From NCBI RefSeq assembly GCF_004362745.1, contig NZ_SNXY01000009.1, forward strand, positions 434,001-498,000: DNA of 64,000 nucleotides. The letters run 5' to 3'. Below are positions 44,868 through 56,725 of the stretch, piece by piece. The translations under genes were made by a program, and so were the position numbers. This stretch comes from Oharaeibacter diazotrophicus. GTDB taxonomy: Bacteria; Pseudomonadota; Alphaproteobacteria; Rhizobiales; Pleomorphomonadaceae. Position 1 is the stretch's first letter. Every line of letters starts with the position of its first letter. The notes beneath the pieces were generated by a model. It made no database searches and was not told the DNA's origin. It was given only the letters and a program-made list of their open reading frames with translations.

Positions 44868-47033
44868 ATGAGCGCTCGGATCGTCGTCGAGGGGCTGGGG
44901 ATCGACCCGGTGCTGCACCGTTTCGTCGAGACCGAGGCGCTGCCGGGCACCGGCGTGACGCCGGCGGCCTTCTGGGCCGGGCTCGCCCGGATCGTCCGCG
45001 ACTTCGCGCCGGAGAACCGCCGGCTGCTCGCCGTCCGCGACGAGATGCAGGCGAAGATCGACGCCTGGCACCGCGCCAACCGGGCGCGGCCGGTCGACAT
45101 CGCCGCCTATCGCGCCTTCCTCGCCGAGATCGGCTACGTCGTGCCCGAGGGGCCGGCCTTCACGATCGGCACCGAGAACGTCGATCCCGAGATCGGCACC
45201 CTCGCCGGCCCGCAGCTGGTCGTGCCGGTGATGAACGCCCGCTACGCCCTCAACGCCGCCAACGCACGCTGGGGCAGCCTCTACGATGCGCTCTACGGCA
45301 CGGACGCCGTCCCCGGCGCACCCGTCGGAGCCGGCTTCGACCCGGCCCGCGGCGCCGCCGTCGTCGCCCGCGCCAAGGCCGAGCTCGACAAGGTCGCGGT
45401 GCTGACGATCGGCGGCCACGCCGACGTCGTCTCCTACACGGTCGACGGCGACCGCCTCGTCGTCCGCCTCGCCGACGGCACCGAGACCGGCCTCGTCGAT
45501 CCCGCCCGCTTCGCCGGCTACCGCGGCCCCGCGGCGGCGCCGGAGGCGATCCTGTTCGAAAAGCACGGCCTCCACGTCGAGGTGGTGATCGACCGTGCGC
45601 GGCCGATCGGTGCCAACGATCCGGCCGGCGTCGCCGACGTCGTCGTCGAGAGCGCGCTCTCCACCATCATGGACTGCGAGGATTCCGTCGCCGCCGTCGA
45701 CGCCGAGGACAAGGTCGTCGTCTACCGCAATTGGCTCGGCCTGATGCGCGGCGATCTCGAGGAGCGCTTCGAGAAGGGCGGGCGCACTGTCGTGCGCCGG
45801 CTCGCCGGCGACCGCGCCTTCACCGCGCCGGACGGCGGGACCCTGACGCTGCGCGGCCGGGCGCTGATGCTGGTCCGCAACGTCGGCCACCTCATGACCA
45901 CCGACGCCGTCGTCGACGGCGAAGGCCGCGAGATCCCCGAGGGCATCCTCGACGCCGCCGTCACCGCGGCGATCGCGCTGCACGACGTCGGCCCGGCCGG
46001 CCGGCGCGCCAACAGCCCGGCCGGTTCGGTCTACGTGGTCAAGCCGAAGATGCACGGGCCGGAGGAGGTCGCCTTCGCCGACCGGCTGTTCGCCGCGGTC
46101 GAGGACGTGCTCGGCATGGCGCGCAACACGCTGAAGATGGGCATCATGGACGAGGAGCGCCGCACCTCGGTCAACCTCCGGGCCTGCATCCGCGCGGCGC
46201 GCGACCGCGTCGTCTTCGTCAACACCGGCTTCCTCGACCGCACCGGCGACGAGATCCACACGTCGATGGAGGCGGGCGCCATGGTCCGCAAGGCCGAGAT
46301 GAAGGCGACCGCCTGGATCGCGGCCTACGAGGACGGCAACGTCGACGCCGGCCTCGCCTGCGGGCTGCCGGGCCGCGCCCAGATCGGCAAGGGCATGTGG
46401 GCGGCGCCCGACCGGATGGCGGCGATGCTCGCGGAGAAGCGCGCCCATCCGCTCGCGGGCGCCACCACGGCCTGGGTGCCTTCGCCGACGGCGGCGACGC
46501 TGCACGCGCTGCACTATCTCGACGTCGACGTCCGCGGCCGCCAGCGCGCCCTCCTCGACCGGCCGCGCGCCTCGGAGGCGGCGCTCCTGACGATCCCGCT
46601 CGCCCGCGACACCAACTGGAGCCCGGACGCGGTCCAGGAGGAACTCGACAACAACGCCCAGGGCATCCTCGGCTACGTCGTGCGCTGGATCGACCAGGGC
46701 GTCGGCTGCTCCAAGGTGCCGGACATCCACGACGTCGCGCTGATGGAGGACCGCGCCACGCTCCGGATCTCCAGCCAGCACATCGCCAACTGGCTCTATC
46801 ACGGCATCGTCACACCGAAGCAGGTGATGGACACCTTCCGCCGCATGGCCGCGGTGGTCGACCGCCAGAACGCCGGCGATCCCGCCTACCGGCCGATGGC
46901 CGCCGACTTCGAGGGCTCGATCGCCTTCAAGGCCGCGCTCGACCTCGTCCTGAAGGGCCGCGAGCAGCCGAACGGCTACACCGAACCGGTGCTGCACGCC
47001 CGCCGCCGCGAGGCCAAGCGCCTCGCCGGCTGA
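44868..47033 (+). CDS. glcB: Malate synthase G
   Basis: This 721-residue enzyme condenses glyoxylate with acetyl-CoA to malate. The length and the segments [20 protein letters not shown], then [35 protein letters not shown] and the C-terminal [20 protein letters not shown] are those of the monomeric G isoform. It uses the glyoxylate made by GlcDEF, encoded 28 kb away, so the pathway is split in two loci. The ATG at 44868 follows a GAGGTGGTG stretch. A strong hairpin terminator follows. Confidence 0.97.
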   Translation: MSARIVVEGLGIDPVLHRFVETEALPGTGVTPAAFWAGLARIVRDFAPENRRLLAVRDEMQAKIDAWHRANRARPVDIAAYRAFLAEIGYVVPEGPAFTIGTENVDPEIGTLAGPQLVVPVMNARYALNAANARWGSLYDALYGTDAVPGAPVGAGFDPARGAAVVARAKAELDKVAVLTIGGHADVVSYTVDGDRLVVRLADGTETGLVDPARFAGYRGPAAAPEAILFEKHGLHVEVVIDRARPIGANDPAGVADVVVESALSTIMDCEDSVAAVDAEDKVVVYRNWLGLMRGDLEERFEKGGRTVVRRLAGDRAFTAPDGGTLTLRGRALMLVRNVGHLMTTDAVVDGEGREIPEGILDAAVTAAIALHDVGPAGRRANSPAGSVYVVKPKMHGPEEVAFADRLFAAVEDVLGMARNTLKMGIMDEERRTSVNLRACIRAARDRVVFVNTGFLDRTGDEIHTSMEAGAMVRKAEMKATAWIAAYEDGNVDAGLACGLPGRAQIGKGMWAAPDRMAAMLAEKRAHPLAGATTAWVPSPTAATLHALHYLDVDVRGRQRALLDRPRASEAALLTIPLARDTNWSPDAVQEELDNNAQGILGYVVRWIDQGVGCSKVPDIHDVALMEDRATLRISSQHIANWLYHGIVTPKQVMDTFRRMAAVVDRQNAGDPAYRPMAADFEGSIAFKAALDLVLKGREQPNGYTEPVLHARRREAKRLAG

Positions 47034-47061
47034 TCCCCGCCCGCCCCCGACAGCCGATCCG

Positions 47062-47107
47062 CCGGCCGCCGCGCGTTCTTCCCGCGCGGCGGCCGGCGCC
47101 GTTTCCG
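47062..47107 (+). terminator. Terminator of glcB
   Basis: A perfect 14-bp stem (CCGGCCGCCGCGCG with CGCGCGGCGGCCGG) with a TTCTTCC loop, then CGCCGTTTCC, 28 bp after the stop. Confidence 0.7.
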
Positions 47108-47238
47108 GCTCCGCCCACGCCCCGCCTTGATCGAACGCAAGGATGTCCCCGCCCGGACGTGCGATCACTTCCGCGGGTGGCCGGACCCCGCGGGCCGGCC
47201 CGGGCGTTTCCAGGTTTTCCACGGACGAGGCGAATCCC

Positions 47239-48069
47239 ATGGCCATCAAGGACATCTTCACCATCGTCGACGTGTTCGACGACGCCATGCCCGGGCCGAA
47301 CGCGGCCCTCGCGCTCGCGGCGGGCACCGGGGCCCACGTCACCGGCCTCGCGCTCGCCATGGAGCCGCTCGCACCGGGCTTCCTCGCCGCGCCGATTCCG
47401 GCCGACTACATCGTCGGCGCGCTCGAGGAATCCGAGCGCCAGGCCAAGGCCGCCGCCGCGCGATTCGCCGCCGCGGCCGCCGCCGCCGACGTGCGCGCCG
47501 AGGCGCGCACCCAGACGCTGCTCGCCGGCGCCACCCAGCCGATCGTCGCCCAGGCGCACCTGTCGGACTTGGTGGTGATCGGCCAGGAGAACGTCGACCA
47601 GCCCGAGCCGATGCGCGCCGGCCTGATCGAGGCGATGCTGTTCGACGCCGGCGTGCCGTTGCTGGTGGTGCCGAACGGCTACCGCGCCACGCCGAAGTTC
47701 GGCCGCGTTGTCATCGCCTGGGACGGCTCGTCGACCGCCGCACGCGCGGTCCACGCCGCCATGCCGGTGCTGCAGATGGCCTCGGCGGTCGAGGTGACCA
47801 TCGTGGCGAGCGCCAAGTCGTGGTCGGGCGAGCCCGGCGCCGACGTCGCCACCTACCTCGCCCGCCACGGCCTCGAGGTCGAGATCCGCACGGTGGCGCG
47901 CGACGCCGGCGACGTCGGGCAGACGCTGATCGCGCATCTGCGCGAGGTCGGCGCCGACCTCTGCGTCATGGGCGCCTACGGCCATTCGCGCCTGCGCGAG
48001 TTCATCATCGGCGGCGCCACCCGCACCATGCTCGACCGCATGGAAGTGCCGACGCTGATGGTGCACTGA
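47239..48069 (+). CDS. Universal stress protein with tandem UspA domains
   Basis: The 276-residue protein has two UspA halves. The C-terminal half has [20 protein letters not shown] and the nucleotide-binding [20 protein letters not shown]. The N-terminal half is degenerate, with [20 protein letters not shown] in place of the usual glycine loop. ATG at 47239 begins [17 protein letters not shown]; longer readings are Arg/Pro-rich and lack support. It lies upstream of an acyl-CoA synthetase/GNAT fusion, a pairing of Usp and acetylation proteins seen in other bacteria. Confidence 0.9.
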   Translation: MAIKDIFTIVDVFDDAMPGPNAALALAAGTGAHVTGLALAMEPLAPGFLAAPIPADYIVGALEESERQAKAAAARFAAAAAAADVRAEARTQTLLAGATQPIVAQAHLSDLVVIGQENVDQPEPMRAGLIEAMLFDAGVPLLVVPNGYRATPKFGRVVIAWDGSSTAARAVHAAMPVLQMASAVEVTIVASAKSWSGEPGADVATYLARHGLEVEIRTVARDAGDVGQTLIAHLREVGADLCVMGAYGHSRLREFIIGGATRTMLDRMEVPTLMVH

Positions 48070-48257
48070 GACGCCCCTGGTCGGGACGAATGCGGACGCG
48101 GGTCTTCACGGGTCCGCAACGTTGCCGATGGAAAGATCGGCGCCGGTCGGGCAGACCGGCGCCACGACGCGTCGCCCGCGGCCCCCGGCCGGAGAGAAGC
48201 GACGCGCGTCGGGAGCCGAGCGCCTGATCCCCTCCCACGGGAGCCGAGACCCGATCG

Positions 48258-50993
48258 ATGTCCCTCGACGCCCTCGAAGCCTTCTTCCGCCCGTCCCGCG
48301 TCGCGCTGGTCGGCGCGAGCACCCAGGCCGGCAGCGTCGGCAACATCGTCGCGCGCAATCTGATCGCCGGCTACGGCGACCGCGTCATGCTGGTCAACCC
48401 GCGCGGCGGCGACATCGACGGCGCGCCGCTGTTGGCCTCGATCGAGGCGCTGCCGGCCGCCCCCGACCTCGGCGTAATCGCTGTGCCCGCCGCCGGCGTG
48501 GTCGACGCGGTGGAACGGCTCGGCGCCCGCGGCGCCAAGGCGCTGGTGATCATCTCCGCCGGCCTCGGCCAAGGTCCCGGCTCACTCGGCCAGCAGGCGA
48601 TCGACGCCGCGCTCGCGCGGGGCATGCGGGTGATCGGTCCGAACTGCATCGGCGTCCTCGCCCCCGGCAGCGGGCTCAACGCCTCGTTCGCCCAGCGGAT
48701 GGCGCGCAAGGGCGACCTCGCGCTGATCTCCCAGTCCGGCGCGATCCTGACCAGCGTGCTCGACTGGGCCGAGAAGAACGAGATCGGCTTCTCCGGCCTC
48801 GTCTCGATCGGCGACGCCATCGACGTCGGCTTCGCCGAGATGCTCGACTACTATGCCCTCGACCACAACACCCGGGCGATCCTGCTCTACGTCGAGGCGG
48901 TGCGCGACGCCCGCGCCTTCATGTCGGCGGCGCGCGCGGCCGCGCGCACCAAGCCCGTCGTGGTGATCAAGTCGGGCCGGCACACCGCCGGCGCCAAGGC
49001 GGCCGCCTCGCACACCGGCGCGCTCGCCGGCGTCGACGCGGTCTACGACGCCGCCTTCCGCCGCGCCGGCCTGCTCCGCGTCGAGGACCTCGGCCAGCTG
49101 TTCGCCGCCGCCGAAACGCTGAGCCTCGTGCCGCGCGTGCCGGGCAAGCGGGTCGCGGTGGTGACCAACGGCGGCGGCGTCGGCGTGCTCGCGGTCGACC
49201 GGCTGGTCGACCTCGGCGGTACCCTGGCCCAGTTCGCGCCCGAGACCATGGCCGCCCTCGAGGCGGCGATGCCGCCGACATGGTCGAAGGCCAACCCGGT
49301 CGACATCGTCGGCGACGCGCCGCCGGCGCGCTACGGCGCCGCCCTCGACGCCGTGCTCGCCGATCCCGGCGTCGACGCCGTCGTGGTGATGAACTGCCCT
49401 ACCGCCCTCGCCTCCTCGCGCGACTGCGCCAGCGCCGTGGTCGACTCGATCCGGCAGTACAAGCGCACCCATTTCCGCGGCAAGGCGGTGATCGCCTGCT
49501 GGCTCGGCAACGACCCGGCCGCCGAGGCGATCTTCACCGAGGCGAAGATCCCCGTGCTCGGCACGCCCAACCGGGCGATCGAAGGGCTGATGCAGTTGAT
49601 CCGCTACGCCGACGCGCAGGAGACGCTGACGGCGACGCCGCCGGACCTGCTCGCCGGCTTCACGCCCGACCGCGCCCGCGCCCGCGCCGCGATCGACAAG
49701 GCGATCGGCGACGGCCGTTCGTGGCTGACCGCCACCGAGGTCTCCGAGGTGCTGGCCGCCTACGACGTCCAGGCGGTGCCGGCGGTGCCGGCGCTCGACC
49801 CGGCCGACGCCGAAGCCAAGGCGCGCGACCTGCTCGCGACCTACCGCGCCGTCGTCGCCAAGATCGCCTCGCCGGACATCGTCCACAAGTCCGACGTCGG
49901 CGGCGTCGAGCTCGAACTGACCTCTCCGGAAGCGGTCGCCACCGCGACCGCCCGCATCCTGGAGCGCGCCCGCGCCGCCCGGCCCGACGCCCGCATCGAG
50001 GGCGTGACGCTGCACCCGATGATCGTGGCGCCGAAGGCCGTCGAGTTGATCGCCGGCGTCGCCGACGACCCGGTGTTCGGGCCCATCCTGGTGTTCGGCC
50101 GCGGCGGCACCGCGGTCGAGGTCATCAACGACAAGGCGCTGGCCCTGCCACCGCTCGACGTCAACCTCGCGCTCGACCTGATCGGGCGCACCCGGGTGTC
50201 GCGCCAGCTCGCCGGCTACCGCGACCGCAAGCCGGTCGACCGCGAGAAGCTGGCGCTCGGCCTCGTCAAGCTGTCGCAGCTGGTCGCCGAGGAGCCGCGG
50301 ATCCGCGAGATCGACCTCAACCCGATCATCGCCGACCACGAGCGAATCGTCACCGTCGACGCCCGCATCTCGGTCCGGGCGGACACCGCGCCAGAGATCC
50401 ACCGGGTGGTGCCCTCGGTCGGCCATCCGCGCCTCGCGATCCGGCCCTATCCGAGCGAGTGGGAGCAGCGTCTCGTCCTCCGCGACGGCACCGAGATCCT
50501 GGTCCGACCGCTGAAGCCGGAGGACGAGCGGCTCTATCCCGCCTTCTTCGCGCGGATGAGCGACGACGACATGCGCCTGCGCTTCTTCGCCAGGGTGCGC
50601 GAACTCGGCCACGCCTTCATCGCCCGCCTGACCCAGATCGACTACGCCCGCGCGATGGCCTTCATCGCCATCGACCCCGCCCGCGACGAGATGCTCGGCG
50701 CGGTGCGCCTGCACGGCGACGCCGCCCGCGACCACGGCGAATACGCCATCGCGGTGCGCTCCGACCTCAAGGGCATGGGCCTCGGCTGGGAACTGATGCG
50801 CCTGATCGTCCGCTTCGCCCGCCGCGAGGGCTACGCCGAGATCCGCGGCGAGGTGCTGCGGGAGAATACCACCATGCTCGACATGTGCGCCTCGCTCGGC
50901 TTCGAGGCCCATCCCGAGACCGAGAGCCCCGAGATCATGGCCGTCCGACTCGACCTTGCCGCCGCGGTGGCGGCCGATCCGACGCTCGGCTGA
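48258..50993 (+). CDS. NDP-forming acyl-CoA synthetase fused to a GNAT acetyltransferase (Pat-like)
   Basis: The 911-residue protein has an N-terminal CoA-binding domain ([20 protein letters not shown]), flavodoxin-like and ligase domains, an ATP-grasp region ([40 protein letters not shown]) and a C-terminal GNAT domain ([20 protein letters not shown]). This is the layout of Salmonella Pat/YfiQ, a protein lysine acetyltransferase. Unlike what is reported for Pat, His252 in [11 protein letters not shown], equivalent to the phospho-His of ADP-forming synthetases, is present. So ligase activity may be retained. It follows a universal stress protein gene by 188 bp. Confidence 0.9.
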   Translation: MSLDALEAFFRPSRVALVGASTQAGSVGNIVARNLIAGYGDRVMLVNPRGGDIDGAPLLASIEALPAAPDLGVIAVPAAGVVDAVERLGARGAKALVIISAGLGQGPGSLGQQAIDAALARGMRVIGPNCIGVLAPGSGLNASFAQRMARKGDLALISQSGAILTSVLDWAEKNEIGFSGLVSIGDAIDVGFAEMLDYYALDHNTRAILLYVEAVRDARAFMSAARAAARTKPVVVIKSGRHTAGAKAAASHTGALAGVDAVYDAAFRRAGLLRVEDLGQLFAAAETLSLVPRVPGKRVAVVTNGGGVGVLAVDRLVDLGGTLAQFAPETMAALEAAMPPTWSKANPVDIVGDAPPARYGAALDAVLADPGVDAVVVMNCPTALASSRDCASAVVDSIRQYKRTHFRGKAVIACWLGNDPAAEAIFTEAKIPVLGTPNRAIEGLMQLIRYADAQETLTATPPDLLAGFTPDRARARAAIDKAIGDGRSWLTATEVSEVLAAYDVQAVPAVPALDPADAEAKARDLLATYRAVVAKIASPDIVHKSDVGGVELELTSPEAVATATARILERARAARPDARIEGVTLHPMIVAPKAVELIAGVADDPVFGPILVFGRGGTAVEVINDKALALPPLDVNLALDLIGRTRVSRQLAGYRDRKPVDREKLALGLVKLSQLVAEEPRIREIDLNPIIADHERIVTVDARISVRADTAPEIHRVVPSVGHPRLAIRPYPSEWEQRLVLRDGTEILVRPLKPEDERLYPAFFARMSDDDMRLRFFARVRELGHAFIARLTQIDYARAMAFIAIDPARDEMLGAVRLHGDAARDHGEYAIAVRSDLKGMGLGWELMRLIVRFARREGYAEIRGEVLRENTTMLDMCASLGFEAHPETESPEIMAVRLDLAAAVAADPTLG

Positions 50994-51205
50994 CACGTTG
51001 TCACGGTCCGCCCGACCTGTGCGTCACGCCGCCCCTCCGTACAACGATCGATTTACTGAGCTCTTCTGACGATCGGACCCGATCTCTGCCTAAGATTGTC
51101 TCCGTCTTTCGTATCGCGTCTCAACAATCCGTTCACCCTTCATGTCCGATCTTTGGCGCGGGAGTGGCCAGAAGGCCGTCGACTGCGGTCGGGGACGACA
51201 GGAAC

Positions 51206-53593
51206 ATGAAGTTTTCAGGGATCATCGCCAACCGTTCGATCGCGCTCAAGATCGGCGCCGGCGTGCTGACGCTGACGCTGGTGGCCGCCGCCGTCAGCGG
51301 CGTCGGCCTCGTCGGGCTCGACAGCCTCGGCCGTGCCGTCGACATGACCAGCCGGTCCGCGGCCATCCTCGCGGACGTCAACGACGCCGGCAACGGCGTC
51401 AACGCCTTCCTCGAGAGCCGCGACGCGGCCATCGTCGCCGACATCCGCGCCAAGCTCGCCGAGGCCCGCGACGGTCTCTCAGGGCTCGGCGACCCCTCCG
51501 ATCCGCGCCTCGCCGCACCGGTCGCGGCGGTCGAGGGTCTCGGCACGGCGATCGCCGGACTGGAGAGCGCCTCGTCGAAGATCGACGCCGCCGCCAAGGG
51601 GCTGACCGGCGCGCTCGCCAACCTGCGCCAGCTCGGCAGCTCGATCGAGACCTCCGCCCTCGCCAAGGCGAACACGGCCAAGACCGCGGCCGAGGAGCTC
51701 GGCGCCAGCTACGAGAGCGCCCGGGCCGTGTTCGACCTCGCCACCCAGGCGCAGATCGTCAGCCTGAAGGCGTCGCTGGCGCTGTCGAACTATCTCGCGA
51801 CCGCCGACGCCAAGGAGTTCACCGCCGTCCGCGCGGCGCTGCCGACGCTGCGACAGGCGGCGCAGAAGATCGTCGAGGCCGCGAAGGGCACCACGGTCGA
51901 GGCGACGGCCCAGCAGCTCGGCGACCAGGTCAAGGCCGTGACCGCGGTGATGCGCAAGATCGCCGAATCGCAGGACATGACGGAGATCCAGGCCAAGCGC
52001 GCCGAGGCCGCGAAGGCCTTCGCCAGCATCCTCCAGCTCGCCGACACGCTCGGCGCCAACCAGAAGACGGTCGCCGGCGCCTCCGGTCGGTCCAAGGAGA
52101 TCCAGGACGCCGAGCGCTCCAAGGCCGAGACCGTGCGCGACCTCGGCATCGTGTTCGGCGGCCTCGTCGACAAGCTGTCGATCGAGACGATGAACTACCG
52201 CCTCGCACCCTCCGACGGCGGCAAGCTCGCCGTCAGCACGCTGAAGACCGAGATAACCGCCAAGATCGCCGAGATGAAGGCGGCCGGCCTGCCGGACGCC
52301 GGCAAGGCCGCGACGTCCTTCGGCTCGGCCTTCACCCAGCTGGTCGCCGCCAGCAAGGCGTTCGACGAGGCGCACAAGGCCGCCCGCACGGCATCGGCCG
52401 CGGCGGCCGAGGCGATCAAGGCGGTGGTCGACGACCGCGCCACCGCGGCGGGCACCGAGCGCAGCGCCAGCGTCACCGCGATGCTGACCGCGGTCGGCGT
52501 CGCGCTCGCGCTCGCCTTCGCCGTCGCCTTCGGCCTCTCCCGCGTCATCTCGCGGCCGATCACCGGCGTCACCGCCGCCATGCGCCGGCTCGCCTCCGGC
52601 GACACCGACGTCGCCATCGACGCCGCCGAGCGCGGCGACGAGATCGGCGGTATGCTGAAGGCGGTCCGGGTGTTCCGCGACAACGCCATCGAGCGCCGCC
52701 GCCTCGCCGAGGTCGCCGAAACGGAGCAGTCGGCCCGGCGCGCGCGCCAGGAGCGCATCGAGGCGCTGATCGCCGACTTCCGTGCGGAGATCGAGGTGCT
52801 GGTCGCCGCCGTCGGCGGCAACGCCGACCAGATGGAGGCGACCGCCCGCGCCCTCGCCGCCATCGCCGAGGAGGCCACCGGCCGCGCCGGCACGGCCGCC
52901 GAGGCGTCCGAGGCGGCGTCCTCGGGCGTGCAGACCGTCGCCGCCGCCGCCGAGGAACTCGCCGCCTCGATCGGCGAGATCAGCCGTCAGGCCGAGACCG
53001 CGACCATGGTCGTGCACAAGGCGGGCGAGAACGCCCGCGCCTCCGACGCGATCATCGTCGGCCTCGCCCGCGCCACCGACCGGATCGGCGACGTCGTCGC
53101 CCTGATCAAGGCGATCGCCGAGCAGACCAACCTGCTCGCCCTCAACGCCACCATCGAGGCCGCCCGCGCCGGCGAGGCCGGGCGCGGCTTCGCCGTGGTC
53201 GCCTCGGAGGTCAAGCAACTGGCTTCGCAGACAGCCAAGGCGACCGAGGAGATCGCCTCGCAGATCGCCTCGATCCAGGGCGCCACCGGCGAGGCGGTCC
53301 AGGCGATCCGCACCATCACCGAGACCATGTCCGACGTCGACCGATCCACCTCGGCGATCGCCGAGGCGGTGGTCGAGCAGGGCCGCGCCACCGAGGAGAT
53401 CTCGAGCAACGCCCAGCGCACCGCCAACGGCACCCGCTCGGTCGCCCAGGAGGCGCAGGCGCTGACCCGGGTCGTCGGCGAGACCAACCAGTCGGCCGCC
53501 CAGGTCCTCGCCGTCTCCAACGACGTCAACGAGCAGAGCGAGCGCCTGCGCATCGCGGTCGACCGCTTCCTGACCAACGTGATGGCGGCCTGA
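51206..53593 (+). CDS. Methyl-accepting chemotaxis protein with large helical sensor domain
   Basis: The 795-residue receptor has TM1 near residues 12-36, a periplasmic region of about 385 residues that looks all-helical with heptad character, TM2 near 421-446, a HAMP domain ([20 protein letters not shown]) and a cytoplasmic signalling domain. The hairpin tip [20 protein letters not shown], then [17 protein letters not shown], is canonical (about residues 635-672). The sensor domain is longer than a standard four-helix bundle, resembling double helical-bimodular sensors. The ATG at 51206 follows GGAAC. The upstream 200 bp is less GC-rich. A strong hairpin follows. Confidence 0.92.
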   Translation: MKFSGIIANRSIALKIGAGVLTLTLVAAAVSGVGLVGLDSLGRAVDMTSRSAAILADVNDAGNGVNAFLESRDAAIVADIRAKLAEARDGLSGLGDPSDPRLAAPVAAVEGLGTAIAGLESASSKIDAAAKGLTGALANLRQLGSSIETSALAKANTAKTAAEELGASYESARAVFDLATQAQIVSLKASLALSNYLATADAKEFTAVRAALPTLRQAAQKIVEAAKGTTVEATAQQLGDQVKAVTAVMRKIAESQDMTEIQAKRAEAAKAFASILQLADTLGANQKTVAGASGRSKEIQDAERSKAETVRDLGIVFGGLVDKLSIETMNYRLAPSDGGKLAVSTLKTEITAKIAEMKAAGLPDAGKAATSFGSAFTQLVAASKAFDEAHKAARTASAAAAEAIKAVVDDRATAAGTERSASVTAMLTAVGVALALAFAVAFGLSRVISRPITGVTAAMRRLASGDTDVAIDAAERGDEIGGMLKAVRVFRDNAIERRRLAEVAETEQSARRARQERIEALIADFRAEIEVLVAAVGGNADQMEATARALAAIAEEATGRAGTAAEASEAASSGVQTVAAAAEELAASIGEISRQAETATMVVHKAGENARASDAIIVGLARATDRIGDVVALIKAIAEQTNLLALNATIEAARAGEAGRGFAVVASEVKQLASQTAKATEEIASQIASIQGATGEAVQAIRTITETMSDVDRSTSAIAEAVVEQGRATEEISSNAQRTANGTRSVAQEAQALTRVVGETNQSAAQVLAVSNDVNEQSERLRIAVDRFLTNVMAA

Positions 53594-53623
53594 CGCGCGG
53601 TTCCGAACCTGGACGGGCACATT

Positions 53624-53656
53624 CGAGGGCCCGGGAGCGTCGCTCCCGGGCCCTCG
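53624..53656 (+). terminator. Terminator-like hairpin after the chemoreceptor gene
   Basis: A 33-nt palindrome with perfect 16-bp arms (CGAGGGCCCGGGAGCG and its complement) around one central T, 31 bp after the stop. No clear T-run follows, so it may act as an mRNA 3' stabiliser. Confidence 0.6.
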
Positions 53657-53688
53657 TCCGTTCCACCCGGCGTATCCTCGTGGCGGCC

Positions 53689-54075
53689 TCAGCCCGGCAG
53701 GGCGTCCGCGGCCACCACGCGGAAGGTGTGGAGCTCGCCGTCGTCGTCGCGGATCGAGACGTAGTCCCCGATGTTGAAGGTGTGCTGGGCGAGCTTGTAG
53801 CCGGCCTCGTCGTCCTCGTCGGCCTCGGGGTCGTAGTGGAAGAACCAGTTGCCGCGCCGGAGCTCCAGGCGGCCGAGGTCGTCGTCGTCGCCGGCCCAGA
53901 AGCGGCGGACCCGGCAGCGCTCGCGCGTCGTCCGCCACAGCGCCGGGTCGAGCCGGCCCTCGGCGTCGAGCGGGGCGACGAACTCGTAGCCGTGGGCGCT
54001 CGACCCGTCGGGGAAGCCCTTGGTGCGGGCGAGTTCCAGTCTCACCCGGTGGAGGTGGCGGGGCAGGTCGGACAT
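53689..54075 (-). CDS. Conserved hypothetical protein
   Basis: The 128-residue protein is not recognised. It is acidic and lacks a signal peptide: HLHRVRLELARTKGFPDGSS at the start, GNWFFHYDPEADEDDEAGYK in the middle, then FNIGDYVSIRDDDGELHTFR near the end. The pattern looks like a compact beta protein, and such a small cytosolic protein is plausible in Rhizobiales. It stands alone between convergent genes, with 110 bp to the next gene upstream. Confidence 0.75.
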   Translation of the reverse strand: MSDLPRHLHRVRLELARTKGFPDGSSAHGYEFVAPLDAEGRLDPALWRTTRERCRVRRFWAGDDDDLGRLELRRGNWFFHYDPEADEDDEAGYKLAQHTFNIGDYVSIRDDDGELHTFRVVAADALPG

Positions 54076-54197
54076 CGGGCGCTCCTCGTCGGTCGCGGAC
54101 GGCGGTCCCGTCCGTTCTGATCCGGCTACGAGACTAGGCCCGCCGTCGCCGGCGGGCCTTGATTTCCGTCAACGGAAACTGCGCCGAACCGCCGCCG

Positions 54198-56522
54198 TCA
54201 CGGCCGCTTGGTCAGCACGATCGGCACCGAAACCGACTTGCGCACGCCCTTGATCTGGAATTTCAGCGTCGTCGTCAGGTTGCGCCGGAGCGAGGACGGC
54301 GGAGCGACGGTGAGGTTGATCGTGGTGCCGTTCTCGTCGGTCACGCCGGTCTTCTGGTCGGCGATCAGCCAGGACGTCGTGCCGGTCATGGTCCAGGTCG
54401 CCTCGCCGCCGCTGGTGACCAGGGTGATCGGGATCACGCTCGGCGAGAAGGTCTCCGAGTCGCTCCAGGTGACGGTGGTGTCGGCCTGGGGCGTCGGCGT
54501 CAGGGTCTGCTCGACGTAGTGGTTGATCACGTTCAGCGTGGCGGTCGCCATGCTGAAGCTGGTCTGGGCGAAGGTGATCGTCGCGCTCTGGTCCGACATG
54601 CCCTTGGACGCGACCGGCGTCAGGGTGATCGTCACGCCGTCCTGCGTCGCCGTCGTGCTCTTCGCCTTGGCCCGGAGCCAGGACGGCAGGCCGGTGATCT
54701 TGTAGGGCGTCGCGCCGACGTTGGTCGCGAGCACGACGTCGAAGCTCGCCGGCGTCACGGTCACGCCGTTGGTGTTGGTGATCTCGACGTCGCTCGCGGG
54801 CGTGACCGACAGGGTCTGCGCCACGAGGTCCAGCGTCACCGGCACCTCGATCGGGTCGCCGCTGCCGCCGACCTCGGTGAAAGTCAGCGTGCCCGTCAGC
54901 GTCTCGGTCTGGGTCCGCGGCAGGCTCACCTTGAACTTCACCGTGGTGCCGGCGGTGGTGGCCGTGCCGCTGGTAGGGCTCGCCTTCAACCAGCTCGGCG
55001 TGCCCGTGAGCTTCCACTTCGGCTTGCCCGACACCGCCGCGACGGTGATGCCGAAGCTGGTGATGTCCGAAGTGGTGCCGGTGCGGGCGATCGTGACGGC
55101 GTCGGTCGGCGACACCGAGATGTTGCTCGTCGGACCCGAACCGCCGCCGCCACCGGCGCCGAGCGCCACGAAGGCCGCGGCGACGTCGATGCGCGGCTTG
55201 GCGCCGACCGGCGTCGAGACCGCCTTGCCGGTCGAAACCAGCGCGTCGACGATCTGGTCGGCGGTGGCGTCGGGGAAGGCCGAACGCAGCACCGCGACCG
55301 CGCCGGCGACGTGCGGCGTCGCCATCGAGGTGCCGTTGTAGATCGAGTAGCCGTCGATCACCGACGAGTTGATCGACGAGCCCGGCGCGAACACCGTGGT
55401 GATCGACGACACGTTGGAGAAGCTCGAACGCTCGTCGGTCTTGGTCGAGGATCCGACCGAGAGCGCGCCCGGCGTGCAGGCCGGCGAGCTCATCTGGGTG
55501 TCGTAGCCGTTGTTGCCGGCGGCGATCACCGTGAGGATGCCGGCGCTGCGCAGCGTGCCGACGATCGAGGTCAGCGGGCTCTCGGGGCAGCTCGCCGAAT
55601 AGGCGCCGCCGCCGAGCGACATGTTGATCGCCGCGACCTTGCGGCCGGAGAAGTCGTCGCGGTGGGCGTAGACGTATTCGAGCGCGGCGATCTGGTCGCT
55701 CGACCACGACAGCACACCCTGGCCGGGGAAATAGCTGAATACCTGGATCGACAGCAGGCCCGCGCCGGCGGCGACGCCCTGGGGCGGCGCGCCCGGGACG
55801 CCGGCGGCGCCGACCGCGATGCCGGCGACGTGGGTGCCGTGGTTGCAGCCGGAGCCGCCGACCGCGGGATCGCAGGCGGCGCTGGCGCCGGTGCCGCTCT
55901 GGCTGTTCGAGCCGTTCGGGCAGAGCGACTGCGACTGCGCCGACGTCGTGGAGAAGCAGGCCTCGCCGACGATCTTCGGCTGTATGAAGGGATGGTCGAG
56001 GTCGCTGCCGGTGTCGAGCACGGCGACGACGGCGTTCTGGCCGGTCTGGCCGGTGGCGGAGACGGTGGGGATGCCGATCAGCGGCACGCTCTCCGCGAGC
56101 GTCGGCGGCACGGCGACGTCGGGATGGACGCGCGCAACCGCCGGGTCGGCGGCGATGCGGGCGAGGTCGGCGGCGGTGGCGGTCAGCGCCACCATCGGCA
56201 CGTAGGTCATCCGCTTGACCGGGCGGCGGAGGTCGGTCCGGGCGGCGGCGGCCGCGGCGGAGCCGACGTGACGGGCGAGGAACCCGTCGACGGCGGCGCG
56301 CGTGGCGGCGATCGCCGCGGGCGCGTCGGCGGCCACCGCGGCGACCGCGGCCGGCCGGCGCAGTTCGACGATGATCGGCACCTCGCCGCGACGGGCGACC
56401 GTGGCCTCGATCGCGGCCGCCTCGGGCGCCTTCGCCCGCAGCGCCGCATCCGCCGCGCCCGCCCCGCCGACACCCGCCGCCGTCAGCGCGAGCGCCGAGA
56501 GCAAAGTCGAAACCCACCGCAT
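54198..56522 (-). CDS. Secreted subtilisin-family (S8) peptidase with BACON-like repeats
   Basis: The 774-residue protein has a signal peptide, an inhibitor-like propeptide (VPIIVELRRP; MVALTATAADLARIAADPAV) and an S8 domain with Asp170 (VAVLDTGSD), His228 (NHGTHVAG), Asn337 (AAGNN) and Ser399 (GTSMATPHVAG). After a Gly linker near residue 485 come about three BACON- or Ig-like repeats of some 90 residues, marked by GTPSWLKA, GLPSWLRA and GTTSWLIA. These usually bind carbohydrate or protein surfaces. ATG at 56522 is preferred to a GTG six bases upstream. Function is secreted proteolysis. Confidence 0.93.
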   Translation of the reverse strand: MRWVSTLLSALALTAAGVGGAGAADAALRAKAPEAAAIEATVARRGEVPIIVELRRPAAVAAVAADAPAAIAATRAAVDGFLARHVGSAAAAAARTDLRRPVKRMTYVPMVALTATAADLARIAADPAVARVHPDVAVPPTLAESVPLIGIPTVSATGQTGQNAVVAVLDTGSDLDHPFIQPKIVGEACFSTTSAQSQSLCPNGSNSQSGTGASAACDPAVGGSGCNHGTHVAGIAVGAAGVPGAPPQGVAAGAGLLSIQVFSYFPGQGVLSWSSDQIAALEYVYAHRDDFSGRKVAAINMSLGGGAYSASCPESPLTSIVGTLRSAGILTVIAAGNNGYDTQMSSPACTPGALSVGSSTKTDERSSFSNVSSITTVFAPGSSINSSVIDGYSIYNGTSMATPHVAGAVAVLRSAFPDATADQIVDALVSTGKAVSTPVGAKPRIDVAAAFVALGAGGGGGSGPTSNISVSPTDAVTIARTGTTSDITSFGITVAAVSGKPKWKLTGTPSWLKASPTSGTATTAGTTVKFKVSLPRTQTETLTGTLTFTEVGGSGDPIEVPVTLDLVAQTLSVTPASDVEITNTNGVTVTPASFDVVLATNVGATPYKITGLPSWLRAKAKSTTATQDGVTITLTPVASKGMSDQSATITFAQTSFSMATATLNVINHYVEQTLTPTPQADTTVTWSDSETFSPSVIPITLVTSGGEATWTMTGTTSWLIADQKTGVTDENGTTINLTVAPPSSLRRNLTTTLKFQIKGVRKSVSVPIVLTKRP

Positions 56523-56725
56523 GATCACGACACCCCCGATGACAGGTGACCACCGTGAACTTGGCGGTGTTAACGGGGCGCAACGGAAAGCAGCCGCGAC
56601 GCGGAGCGGCGGCCGGGTTTGCGAGTCGGTGGTTAAGGAATCTTCGCCGAACCTGCCATCCGCACCCGTTTTCCTTTACGAGGCCGCCGCATAGGATTGT
56701 CGCCCGACCCACCGGAATCCCGTCC

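Noticed and set aside
50994..51205. A flagellar (sigma-28) promoter before the chemoreceptor gene
   Set aside because: The region is AT-richer but no convincing TAAA-N15-GCCGATAA was found.
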